Assembly (NCBI GenBank): GCA_942493145.1 | Contig: OW818679.1 | Location: 1,488,001-1,552,000 of the forward strand | DNA: 64,000 nt | Direction of reading: 5' to 3' | Source of the DNA: ENR-C20 sp942493145 | Lineage (GTDB): Bacteria > Bacillota > Clostridia > Acetivibrionales > DTU013 | In this document: piece after piece, positions 8,159 through 15,404 of the stretch | Numbering within the stretch: position 1 is the stretch's first letter | How the letters are laid out: each line of letters starts with the position of its first letter | The notes under the pieces: generated by a model | The model's database searches: none | What the model was told of the DNA's origin: nothing | The model's input: the letters and a program-made list of their open reading frames with translations, nothing else | Position numbers and translations under genes: made by a program

Positions 8159-9238
8159 ATGACTAAAATTAGTATCAGACTTGGTGAGAGAAGCTATCCA
8201 ATATATATAACGACTGATTTTTCAGGCTTGGGGAAAGCTCTTTCAAGTGCGGGTATAAGCGGCAAAATTGCTGTAATTACTGACAGCAATGTGGAAGGGT
8301 ACTATCTTGCAGAAATAACAACATTGCTATCATCCGGCGGGTTTGAGGTTTTTAGTCATGTGATGGCTGCAGGTGAGAAAAACAAAAGCCTTGACACAGT
8401 CAGGGATATATACAGTTTCCTGTCAGAATCGAAACTGGACAGGCAGTCAACTGTAATAGCCCTCGGAGGAGGGGTTACAGGCGACATTGCAGGTTTTGCA
8501 GCCGCCACCTTCCTCAGGGGGATAAACTTCATCCAGATCCCGACATCGCTGCTGTCACAGGCTGATAGCAGCGTTGGCGGTAAAGTTGGAGTGGACTTCG
8601 AAGATAAGAAGAATATCATCGGAGCCTTTTATCAACCCAGGTTCGTGTATATCAATGTCAACACCCTTAAAACCCTTCCGGAACGTGAGTTGAGGAATGG
8701 GCTGGCAGAGGTGGTAAAGCATGCAGTCATTATGGATGAAGAGTTTTTTGACTACCTGGATTATAATATGGGCAAGATCAAAGGGCTTGACGAGGATACA
8801 CTTCTGTACATTTCCAGGATGAACTGTACCATAAAGGGCGACGTTGTTGAAAAAGATGAGAAGGAAGGCGATCTTAGGGCCATCCTCAACTTCGGACATA
8901 CAATAGGTCATGCGGTTGAAAGCATATCCGGCTTTGAAAAGCTCCACGGAGAATGTGTTTCCGTAGGAATGGCCGGAGCCTGCAGGCTTGCGCAGCATCT
9001 CGGCATACTTGATAAAACCGTTGCCGGAAAGGTAGAGGCTTTATTGGTGAAAGCCGGTCTGCCTGTAAGATTCAGCGGGTTTGATGAGGATTTGGTTTAT
9101 GGGGCTATGTTCCATGATAAGAAAATAAAGGGCGGAAAGCTTACTTTCATACTTCCAAAAAGCATAGGAGAAGTGGTACAATTGGGATTGGATGATGAAA
9201 TTCTGATTAGGAAAGTTCTTGCGGAAATAATTGCATAA
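8159..9238 (+). CDS. aroB: 3-dehydroquinate synthase
   Basis: 359 aa. Catalyses the second step of the shikimate pathway, converting DAHP to 3-dehydroquinate with NAD and a divalent metal. Visible motifs are the nucleotide-binding ALGGGVTGDIAGFAAATF (near residue 101), IPTSLLSQADSSVGGKVGVD (near 128), and metal ligands in KHAVIMDEEF and NFGHTIGHAVE (near 242). Length is normal. It starts 22 nt after ileS and probably shares its transcript; no other aro gene is nearby. The end is 16 nt before the TTG start of the next gene, suggesting cotranscription. Confidence 0.97.
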   Translation: MTKISIRLGERSYPIYITTDFSGLGKALSSAGISGKIAVITDSNVEGYYLAEITTLLSSGGFEVFSHVMAAGEKNKSLDTVRDIYSFLSESKLDRQSTVIALGGGVTGDIAGFAAATFLRGINFIQIPTSLLSQADSSVGGKVGVDFEDKKNIIGAFYQPRFVYINVNTLKTLPERELRNGLAEVVKHAVIMDEEFFDYLDYNMGKIKGLDEDTLLYISRMNCTIKGDVVEKDEKEGDLRAILNFGHTIGHAVESISGFEKLHGECVSVGMAGACRLAQHLGILDKTVAGKVEALLVKAGLPVRFSGFDEDLVYGAMFHDKKIKGGKLTFILPKSIGEVVQLGLDDEILIRKVLAEIIA

Positions 9239-9254
9239 CAGGGAGGATTTAGCA

Positions 9255-10505
9255 TTGAGTGCCTTATCTACCTTCTATCTAAGCCGGCTGATCGGGAAGA
9301 AGATTTTTTTCGAGGATGGTTCAGGGGAAGGAAAACTGAAGGATCTTATTGTCGATGTCAATTCAATGAGACCGATGGTTGTGGGAGCTGAGGTCAAATT
9401 AGGCTCGCAGCTCAGGAAGCTTGATTATTCAGGTATAAGCGTTGTACCCGACGGCAGGGACTATCTTCTGAAATGCTTGAAACCCATCGATATCGAACCT
9501 TCCGGTGAAAACACCATGCAACTGGTCAAGCATATACTTGACAAAAAGATAATCGACATTGACGGAAGGAAACTTGTACGCGCCAATGACTTGAGACTTG
9601 CAGCATTATCCAGCGGTTTATATGTGGTTGCCGTTGAGACCGGGATGGAAGGGATACTTAGAAGGCTTGGACTTTCAGGGCTTGTGAAGTGGATCCTCAA
9701 ATTATTCGGCCTCAGCATTCCTGGTGAAATCGTACTATGGGATGAAGTTGAAATCACTGATTTTTCCAAAGCCGGAATCAAGCTTTCACAATCATATTCA
9801 AAGCTCTCAAGCCTGCATCCGTCCGATATCGCCGATATCCTTGAGGATCTGGATCAAAAGACACAGCTGGCAATATTTCAGTCTCTGGATGAGGAAAGGG
9901 CTGCCGACGTACTGGAGGAGCTTGAAACCGATGCCCAGCTACAGGTCATCGAAGGACTTTCCGTAGAGAAAGCCGCCGATGTATTGGAAAAAATGCCTTC
10001 AGATGAAGTTGCCGACATCCTTGATGAAATGGAAGAGGATAAGGCAGAAGAGCTCCTGCTTGAAATGGAGGGGGAAACCTCTGATGAAGTAAGGGAACTG
10101 ATGGAATATCCCGAAAATTCCACCGGAAGCCTGATGTCAACTGATTTTATAGCATTCAACGAAAACACGACAATCGAAGATACACTTCAGATGCTGAGGA
10201 AGCTTAAGCCTGAAGCGCAAAGCGTATATTATCTTTACATAATAGACGATATGGAAAGACTGGTCGCGACGGTATCCCTGAGAGATATTGTGATTTCCGA
10301 ACCCAAAACGAAACTAAGGGATATAATGAACAGAAATGTCTTATATGTAAACGCCTATGACAAAATCAATTCACTGACCGATATGATCTCAAAATACAGT
10401 CTTCTGGCAATACCTGTCGTGGACAATGACATAGTCCTCAGAGGCATTGTAGTAATCGACGATTTGATATACAACGTCCTGAAGACAAGAAGAAGGGCGC
10501 TGTAA
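9255..10505 (+). CDS. PRC-barrel / MgtE-N / CBS domain protein without a channel domain
   Basis: 416 aa using TTG at 9255, chosen because GGGAGG (9241-9246) is 8 nt upstream; an earlier in-frame TTG at 9231 has no RBS and lies in aroB. Order of domains: PRC-barrel-like segment (about 5-75), a linker with a second barrel-like part, MgtE N-terminal superhelix (about 185-290) with recurring DVLEEL, ADVLEKM and ADILDEM units, then two CBS motifs (about 295-410). Full MgtE Mg2+ channels have a C-terminal five-helix membrane domain; here the protein ends after CBS and has no membrane helices. It is therefore probably a soluble sensor or regulator, perhaps for Mg2+ or nucleotides. Role not established. 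Confidence 0.85.
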   Translation: MSALSTFYLSRLIGKKIFFEDGSGEGKLKDLIVDVNSMRPMVVGAEVKLGSQLRKLDYSGISVVPDGRDYLLKCLKPIDIEPSGENTMQLVKHILDKKIIDIDGRKLVRANDLRLAALSSGLYVVAVETGMEGILRRLGLSGLVKWILKLFGLSIPGEIVLWDEVEITDFSKAGIKLSQSYSKLSSLHPSDIADILEDLDQKTQLAIFQSLDEERAADVLEELETDAQLQVIEGLSVEKAADVLEKMPSDEVADILDEMEEDKAEELLLEMEGETSDEVRELMEYPENSTGSLMSTDFIAFNENTTIEDTLQMLRKLKPEAQSVYYLYIIDDMERLVATVSLRDIVISEPKTKLRDIMNRNVLYVNAYDKINSLTDMISKYSLLAIPVVDNDIVLRGIVVIDDLIYNVLKTRRRAL

Positions 10506-10512
10506 AAGGAAC

Positions 10513-10577
10513 GGGGACACATCTCTTCGAGAAATGTCCCCGGAAATGGGGCACACCTCTTGCGAAGAATGTCCCGG
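10513..10577. terminator. Two imperfectly repeated hairpins between convergent genes
   Basis: GGGGACA (10513-10519) pairs with TGTCCCC (10535-10541) around CTCTTCGAG, and a diverged second copy follows (about 10548-10577, GGGGCACACC...ATGTCCCGGG). They lie between the CBS protein gene and the convergent mtnA. There is no long T-run, so they may be a REP-like element that also ends transcripts. Confidence 0.55.
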
Positions 10578-10578
10578 G

Positions 10579-11613
10579 TTATTTCAGCTTTATAATGTTT
10601 TCTTCAAAAGGCGGATAAACTACGCCTTTTTCTGTTATTATGGCCGTGATATACCTGCATGGAGTCACATCAAATGCCGGGTTGGCGACTGATATGCCTT
10701 CAGGAGCCAGGCGCATACCTTTGATATGCGTGACTTCTTCAGCTTTTCTTTCTTCTATGGGAATCTCATCACCAGTTTTCATTGAAAAGTCGATGGTTGA
10801 AACAGGTGCAGCAACATAGAACGGTATGTTGTTTTCCTTCGCGAGCACTGCAACCGTATATGTTCCGATTTTATTGGCAGTATCCCCATTTAATGCGATC
10901 CTGTCTGCACCGACTATGACACAGCCTATTTTGCCGCTTTTCATAAAGTGACCTGCCATATTGTCGCATATCAGGGTCACCGGGATGCCATCCTGGGCCA
11001 ATTCCCATGCTGTAAGCCTGGCACCCTGCAGATAGGGCCTTGTTTCATCGGCAAAGACATTTATGTTTCGGCCGGCTTCATGTGCGGCCCGTATGACACC
11101 CAACGCCGTACCGTAACCGCAGGTCGCAAGTGCTCCTGCATTACAGTGGGTCAGGACGGTCGATCCTTCTTTTATAAGGTCCATACCGTTGGAACCGATG
11201 GACATATTGATTTTAACATCCTCCATGTCCATCAGGGCGGCTTCATCTGCGAGTGCCTTTTTGATGGCATCGATGTCCAGGCCGGAGGCCTTCTTCTCCA
11301 AAGCTTTACGGAGCATCCTTTCAACAGCCCAGAAAAGGTTTACTGCAGTTGGCCTTGTTTTTCTCATCACGGCACATATGTCTTCAAGCTCCTGGAGGAA
11401 ATCTTCATGGTTTGAAGCATCCGATGCTGCAGCACCAATGGCAATTCCGTATGCGGCTGTAACTCCTATGGCGGGGGCGCCGCGCACTATCATATCGGTT
11501 ATTGCGGCTGCTACGTCTTCACTTGTCCTGCAGTCCACATATACCAGTTCCGTCGGGAGCCTGGTCTGATCTATCAGCTTTAATACTCCATCTTTGAATT
11601 CCAATGGTCTCAT
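10579..11613 (-). CDS. mtnA: Methylthioribose-1-phosphate isomerase
   Basis: 344 aa. Isomerises 5-methylthioribose-1-phosphate to methylthioribulose-1-phosphate in methylthioadenosine salvage. Signatures: RGAPAIGVTAAYG, THCNAGALATCGYGTALGV with the catalytic Cys region, ETRPYLQGARLTAWEL, and IVGADRIALNGDTANKIGTY with the catalytic Asp. ATG at 11613 (MRPLEFKDG) is preferred because GGAGGG sits 5-10 nt before it; an upstream in-frame ATG at 11625 would make that Shine-Dalgarno part of the coding sequence. The RBS and start codon are inside a long predicted hairpin. It lies downstream of mtnP on the same strand with a 250-nt structured spacer. No mtnB, mtnW or mtnK gene is visible nearby. Confidence 0.95.
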   Translation of the reverse strand: MRPLEFKDGVLKLIDQTRLPTELVYVDCRTSEDVAAAITDMIVRGAPAIGVTAAYGIAIGAAASDASNHEDFLQELEDICAVMRKTRPTAVNLFWAVERMLRKALEKKASGLDIDAIKKALADEAALMDMEDVKINMSIGSNGMDLIKEGSTVLTHCNAGALATCGYGTALGVIRAAHEAGRNINVFADETRPYLQGARLTAWELAQDGIPVTLICDNMAGHFMKSGKIGCVIVGADRIALNGDTANKIGTYTVAVLAKENNIPFYVAAPVSTIDFSMKTGDEIPIEERKAEEVTHIKGMRLAPEGISVANPAFDVTPCRYITAIITEKGVVYPPFEENIIKLK

Positions 11614-11672
11614 TTTACCCTCCATGTCCCCAATGTGCCAAGTGAATTGTCACATTGGCCACATGGGGTAAA
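11613..11672 (-). promoter_or_regulatory. Hairpin that sequesters the mtnA ribosome binding site
   Basis: Read on the minus strand, TTTTACCC-CATGT-(GG)-CCAATGTG pairs with CACATTGG-(GG)-ACATG-(GA)-GGGTAAAA: 21 bp interrupted by a 2x2 internal loop and a 2-nt bulge, with a 13-nt loop. The 3' arm contains the GGAGGG Shine-Dalgarno and the first base of the mtnA ATG. A fold of this kind would block translation unless opened by heat, a ligand, a protein or the upstream ribosome. Confidence 0.65.
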
Positions 11673-11692
11673 ATTCAATTAGCCGCACCAAT

Positions 11693-11811
11693 GTCATTCG
11701 CAAATAGTATTTTGCGAATGACTACATCAATGAAATCTAACGCACAAATCTAATTTAACCTTATAATGATATTTGTGCGTTATAATTGTCATTTGTTTGC
11801 CTACAGCAAAC
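11693..11811. repeat. Three further inverted repeats in the mtnP-mtnA spacer
   Basis: GTCATTCGCAAA (11693-11704) with TTTGCGAATGAC (11711-11722), 12 bp perfect; ACGCACAAAT (11740-11749) with ATTTGTGCGT (11771-11780), 10 bp perfect; and GTTTGC (11795-11800) with GCAAAC (11806-11811). None is followed by a clear T-run on the minus strand. With the hairpin at 11613-11672 they make almost the whole spacer double-stranded. Confidence 0.7.
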
Positions 11812-11863
11812 AGACAGTGGTGCACAGCTTTCCGGACATGTCCTCCAAGCTGACCCCTCCATC

Positions 11864-12649
11864 TCAGCCCAGGTTACAGTTGCAGCCGGCAGTGTGTGGG
11901 TCAGTTTTCCTGATGATGTCGAAAATCATATCCCTGACCTTTTCGTTGTTCTCCTCAAACACCTTGAGTACTGCTCCGTGTGTTACGGGGGCAATGTCGT
12001 CGCGGCCTTCCAGGCCGGCATCGTAATCTGTTATAAGGGCTATGTTAACGTAACAGATGCCGAGTTCCCGTGCCAGGTAGCATTCCGGGTACTGGGTCAT
12101 GTTGATGACTTCCCAGCCCATTTTGCTGAACCAGCGGCTTTCGGCCACGGTTGAAAACCTGGGCCCCTGTATTACAACAACAGTTCCATGTTCATGTACG
12201 GTTATGCCAAGGTTCCTGCCTGCTTCGATGGCAGTTTTCCTTAGCTCCGGACAGTATGGGTGTGCGGGCGATGGATGTTTTGTCTCCGGTCCGTCAAAAT
12301 ATGTATCTTTCCTGCCTGAAGTCCTGTCCACAAACTGGTCGCAGACAACGAAATCTCCGGGCTTTATATGTGGCTGAAGACTGCCTGAGGCAGTAGGTCC
12401 AATGATTTTTTTGACGCCCAGCTGTTTCATGGCGTACAGATTAGCCCTGTAAGGGACCATGTGCGGTGGGTATTGATGTTCCTTGCCATGGCGTGGAAGA
12501 AAGGCCACCTTTTTTCCTTCGAAGGTTCCCAGTGCAATCCTGCCACTGGGTTTGCCATACGGGGTTGTTATTTCAACTTCTTTCATTCCTTCTATAAAAG
12601 AATAAAACCCGGAACCTCCGAATATTCCAATATCTGCTGAGTATTCCAT
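11864..12649 (-). CDS. mtnP: S-methyl-5'-thioadenosine phosphorylase
   Basis: 261 aa purine nucleoside phosphorylase family enzyme that splits methylthioadenosine into adenine and methylthioribose-1-phosphate, the substrate made ready for MtnA. Seen: GGSGFYSF phosphate-binding start, LPRHGKEHQYPPH, ASGSLQPHIKPGDFVVCDQFVDRTSGR, and the base-binding region NMTQYPECYLARELGICYVNIALITDYDAG. The last third carries the Asp residues typical of purine-6-amino specificity. An RBS (AGGAGG) lies just before the ATG. It is transcribed ahead of mtnA, so the pair forms a two-step MTA salvage unit. Confidence 0.95.
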   Translation of the reverse strand: MEYSADIGIFGGSGFYSFIEGMKEVEITTPYGKPSGRIALGTFEGKKVAFLPRHGKEHQYPPHMVPYRANLYAMKQLGVKKIIGPTASGSLQPHIKPGDFVVCDQFVDRTSGRKDTYFDGPETKHPSPAHPYCPELRKTAIEAGRNLGITVHEHGTVVVIQGPRFSTVAESRWFSKMGWEVINMTQYPECYLARELGICYVNIALITDYDAGLEGRDDIAPVTHGAVLKVFEENNEKVRDMIFDIIRKTDPHTAGCNCNLG

Positions 12650-12853
12650 ATATACCTCCTGAAAAGTTCGATCAATAAATAATAAAATACATAACTCAGG
12701 TAAAGATAAAATATCTATTATATTTTACCCAACTTATTATAATAGTTATCGTTTTGGTATTCAATGCAAATCATAACAAAACTGAAATGGTAAAGCGATA
12801 TATTTAAGCAAACGCAAGGAATAAGGACTAATCGTAAGGAAACAGGAGGTAAC

Positions 12854-13093
12854 ATGCAGGAAAACATTACTATAGAGCTGAAAAACGATCTTGTAAGGAT
12901 GTACAGGCTTTCTGCGGAGCTTTTGAACGAGCTTCAGGCAAATGACTCAAGGACAGACCTGATGAAACTTCTTGACAGGGTCAGGTTTGTATTGAAAGAC
13001 ATTGAAGGTACCCTGCAGAAGGATATCTTTAACTGTGACTACCTTGTAAGTAAAATTATCATGGAAAGTTCTGCTGACCAGGAGCTGCATTGA
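12854..13093 (+). CDS. Small hypothetical protein (79 aa)
   Basis: 79 aa, not recognised. The sequence is charged and mostly helical (LKNDLVRMYRLSAELLNEL, LDRVRFVLKDIEGTLQKDI), with a single Cys and no membrane segment or signal. An excellent RBS (ACAGGAGGT, 12842-12850) precedes the ATG, and the codon pattern is like its neighbours, so it is very likely real. It lies at the head of a plus-strand run with the DUF5665-like and YteA-like genes (spacing 68 nt to the next gene). No function can be assigned; a small adaptor or helical-bundle protein is possible. Confidence 0.75.
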   Translation: MQENITIELKNDLVRMYRLSAELLNELQANDSRTDLMKLLDRVRFVLKDIEGTLQKDIFNCDYLVSKIIMESSADQELH

Positions 13094-13161
13094 GAGTGTG
13101 GTGCGTCTGGCTGCAGCTGTAATCAACCTGGCGGAAATTAAAGTAAGGGACTGGTGATAGG

Positions 13162-13479
13162 ATGCATGAAAATAAAGGCCTCCTCGAAGCCATAAACAAA
13201 AAGCTGGACAGGATATACCTGGACATGGAGAAGTTCAAATTTGTCGATTATGTATATTTTCTTGAGCACCCCAGAAAAATGTTTTTTGCCAATTTCCTGG
13301 GAGGGCTGGCCCGCGGTTTTGGTGTAGCCATCGGCTTTACACTTATAAGTGCCCTTGGCATATATATCATGAGGGCCGTAGTCATGTGGAATCTGCCTCT
13401 GATAGGTGATTTCATAAGCGATATTGTTGATATAGTACAACAGAACTTAAGTAAATCGGGAGGAAAGGTTGGTGTTTGA
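13162..13479 (+). CDS. DUF5665-like membrane protein
   Basis: 105 aa. The N-terminal half is charged and helical; the core FANFLGGLARGFGVAIGFTLISALGIYIM (about residues 47-75) gives one membrane helix and a second, weaker hydrophobic stretch follows near 78-95. The arrangement 'NFL-GLARG-G-A-GFTL' is characteristic of the DUF5665 family found in Firmicutes. The TGA overlaps the TTG start of the DksA-type gene by 3 nt, so the two are translationally coupled. Role unknown; the coupling suggests linked expression with a sporulation-related YteA protein. Confidence 0.8.
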   Translation: MHENKGLLEAINKKLDRIYLDMEKFKFVDYVYFLEHPRKMFFANFLGGLARGFGVAIGFTLISALGIYIMRAVVMWNLPLIGDFISDIVDIVQQNLSKSGGKVGV

Positions 13480-14111
13480 TTTTGGATACGAATCATTACA
13501 GGGAATTGCTTGAACGCAACAAGGCTGAAATCAGCCATACAATAAATTTAATGAAGGAAAATGATACGGCTGAACAGGACAAGTATTCGCCTTCAGAACT
13601 ATCAAATTATGACAACCACCCCGCGGAAATGGGGACGGAGCTATATCAGACTGAGCACAACAATGCGCTGAAGGTCCATGAGGAACATCTGCTGAAAGAT
13701 ATTGATGACGCCATTTCAAGGATTGATAAGGGAACTTTCGGGAAATGTGCCTTTTGTGGAAACGATATTGGAGAAGAGAGGCTTGAAGTCATTCCATACA
13801 CAAGATTGTGCATAGAATGCGAGGACAACAAGGTTGTGAAGCCGCATATTCTGAACAACATACGGCCTAATGAAGAACTGGTGCTTGATACTCCCATGGG
13901 AAGGAAATACCTTAACAGGCAGGAAGATGACGAACACGAGGGTATGGACCAGCTGAACGACCTCATGAAATACGGGTCAGCGGACAGCCCTCAGGATATG
14001 GGCGGGTACCACGACTATAAGGATTTTTATACCAATGATACAGACAGACAGGGTATAGTGGACGATATGGACCAGGTGTCCAACGATGAGTACAAAAGGC
14101 AGCTGCCATAG
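13476..14111 (+). CDS. TraR/DksA-type zinc finger protein (YteA-like)
   Basis: 211 aa. An N-terminal helical segment (about 1-85) is followed by a C4 zinc finger of the DksA/TraR type, CAFCGNDIG...RLCIEC (about residues 88-113). The C-terminal extension has the MDQLNDLMKYGSADSPQDMGGYHDY motif usual for YteA-family proteins, which are sporulation-associated in Bacilli. TTG at 13476 is used since GGAGG (13459-13463) lies upstream and the TTG overlaps the previous TGA. Unlike E. coli DksA it is not shown to bind RNA polymerase, so a general regulatory role is only inferred. Confidence 0.85.
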   Translation: MILDTNHYRELLERNKAEISHTINLMKENDTAEQDKYSPSELSNYDNHPAEMGTELYQTEHNNALKVHEEHLLKDIDDAISRIDKGTFGKCAFCGNDIGEERLEVIPYTRLCIECEDNKVVKPHILNNIRPNEELVLDTPMGRKYLNRQEDDEHEGMDQLNDLMKYGSADSPQDMGGYHDYKDFYTNDTDRQGIVDDMDQVSNDEYKRQLP

Positions 14112-14133
14112 CTGCTGTATTTGCTATGGCAGT

Positions 14134-14367
14134 TCACTTACCTTCCACGAACCACGTGTCATCCTCGAGCCAGAGATAGGCCTCAGTGCCTTTGATCCTG
14201 CATTTGTAGCGCATGCCCTGGCCGCCGGCCTTGAGCGATGCAGCTCTGCACATATCAGTCACTTTGTCTATCTCAAAAACCCTGCCATCCTCCCAGGTTA
14301 TGGTCAGGGGTATTTTCCGCCCGTCCTTTGTGAACCTTGCAGTTACCTCGACAACGACCTTTTCCAT
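14134..14367 (-). CDS. Small SOS-box-preceded hypothetical protein (77 aa)
   Basis: 77 aa from ATG at 14367, which has AGGAG 8 nt upstream; a GTG at 14376 in frame is too close to that RBS. The product (MEKVVVEVTARF, LTITWEDGRVFEIDKV, EAYLWLEDDTWFVEGK) looks like a small all-beta fold with no Cys pair, membrane helix or signal. I do not recognise a named family. Its promoter carries a perfect LexA box over the expected transcription start, so it is probably DNA-damage induced. The gene is convergent with the YteA-like gene (22 nt between stops) and divergent from a DNA glycosylase operon that also has a LexA-like box. Confidence 0.75.
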   Translation of the reverse strand: MEKVVVEVTARFTKDGRKIPLTITWEDGRVFEIDKVTDMCRAASLKAGGQGMRYKCRIKGTEAYLWLEDDTWFVEGK

Positions 14368-14389
14368 TATATTCACTCCTATTGGTACG

Positions 14390-14403
14390 CGAACATGTGT
14401 TCG
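14390..14403. promoter_or_regulatory. LexA (SOS) box 1
   Basis: CGAACATGTGTTCG is a perfect match to the Gram-positive LexA/DinR consensus CGAACRNRYGTTYG. It lies 8 nt downstream of the minus-strand -10 element, i.e. over the likely start site of the 77-aa gene. Confidence 0.88.
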
Positions 14404-14410
14404 TATTTAT

Positions 14411-14439
14411 ATTATACGACCAATCTCCATATGTGTAAA
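14411..14439 (-). promoter_or_regulatory. SigA-type promoter of the 77-aa gene
   Basis: On the minus strand TTTACA (14439-14434), 17-nt spacer, TATAAT (14416-14411). The LexA box at 14390-14403 lies immediately downstream. Confidence 0.75.
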
Positions 14440-14462
14440 GCATAAGTCATTAAGAAATATAT

Positions 14463-14476
14463 GGAACACACGTTCG
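14463..14476. promoter_or_regulatory. LexA (SOS) box 2
   Basis: GGAACACACGTTCG matches the LexA consensus CGAACRNRYGTTYG at 13 of 14 positions (first base G instead of C). It ends 8 nt before the -35 of the plus-strand promoter that serves the glycosylase gene. Confidence 0.72.
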
Positions 14477-14484
14477 ATTTCTTC

Positions 14485-14513
14485 TTGCGTTTACAGGCTG
14501 AATGTCATATAAT
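14485..14513 (+). promoter_or_regulatory. SigA-type promoter of the glycosylase operon
   Basis: TTGCGT (14485-14490), 17-nt spacer, TATAAT (14508-14513), giving a start near 14520 and a leader of about 50 nt before the ATG at 14571. Confidence 0.75.
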
Positions 14514-14570
14514 GGATACGTGCCTTGCGGTTCGAAATAACCATTAAAACAATGCAAAGGAGATGCCGCC

Positions 14571-15401
14571 ATGATTGAATTACCTGAGGCTCTGACTCTT
14601 TCAAGACAAATTAATGAGACAGTGGCAGGGAAGCGAGTAACAAAGGCTACAGCTGCCCACAGCCCCCATAAATTTGCATGGTATAGCGGTGATCCCGGAC
14701 TATATGATGCGCTGCTTACCGGTAAAACCATTGATACTGCGGAAGGTGCAGGCGGAATGGTTGAAATCAGGGCGGGAGGTGCGGTGATACTTCTCAGCGA
14801 CGGGGTCGGCCTTCGGTATCATGGACCGGATGAGGCACCTCCTGACAAGCACCAGCTTCTGATAGAGTTTGAAGACGGTTCGTCAATCAGCGCCTCGGTG
14901 CAGATGTATGGAGGCTTGTGCTGCTTCGCTGAAGGCAATTATGACAATAAATATTATAAAATTGCAAAAGAGAAGCCCTCTCCATTATCTGACGGTTTCA
15001 ACCGGGAATACTTCGACAGGATGATGTCGGCCGAGGATGCTCAGAAACTAAGTGCGAAAGCCTTTCTTGCGACTGAACAGCGCATTCCGGGACTGGGCAA
15101 CGGCATACTGCAGGATATCCTTTATAACGCGGGAATCCATGCTAAAAGGAAAATAGCAACCCTTACTGATGCAGAAAAAGAGGAGCTGTTCTCTTCAATA
15201 AAATCCATCATCGCTGATATAACTCATTGCGGGGGCAGAGATACCGAGAGGGATCTATTTGGCCATGCAGGTGGATATTCCACCAAACTTAGCAAAAATA
15301 CAGTCGGTAAGCCTTGCCACAAGTGTGGGAGCCTCATCAGGAAAGAGAATTATATGGGGGGCAGCATATACTATTGCGGGGGATGCCAGATTGGAAGGTG
15401 A
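14571..15401 (+). CDS. Fpg/Nei-family DNA glycosylase variant
   Basis: 276 aa. Family members excise oxidised bases and cut the abasic site. Seen: N-terminal MIELPEALTLSRQI, a central H2TH-type region (AFLATEQRIPGLGNGILQDILYNAGI, about 163-190) and a C-terminal zinc finger CHKCG...YYCGGC (about 249-272). In typical Fpg/Nei proteins the mature chain starts Pro-Glu, with Pro as nucleophile; here Ile replaces Pro at position 2 while Glu3 is kept. That suggests altered chemistry or a binding role, although close variants beginning MIELPEA are, to my memory, annotated in other anaerobes. A LexA-like box lies upstream, and 3 nt separate it from the next gene. Confidence 0.85.
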   Translation: MIELPEALTLSRQINETVAGKRVTKATAAHSPHKFAWYSGDPGLYDALLTGKTIDTAEGAGGMVEIRAGGAVILLSDGVGLRYHGPDEAPPDKHQLLIEFEDGSSISASVQMYGGLCCFAEGNYDNKYYKIAKEKPSPLSDGFNREYFDRMMSAEDAQKLSAKAFLATEQRIPGLGNGILQDILYNAGIHAKRKIATLTDAEKEELFSSIKSIIADITHCGGRDTERDLFGHAGGYSTKLSKNTVGKPCHKCGSLIRKENYMGGSIYYCGGCQIGR

Positions 15402-15404
15402 TTT

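Noticed and set aside
9231..9254. Longer start (TTG 9231) for the CBS-domain protein
   Set aside because: It lies inside aroB without its own RBS, while GGGAGG is correctly spaced for TTG 9255.
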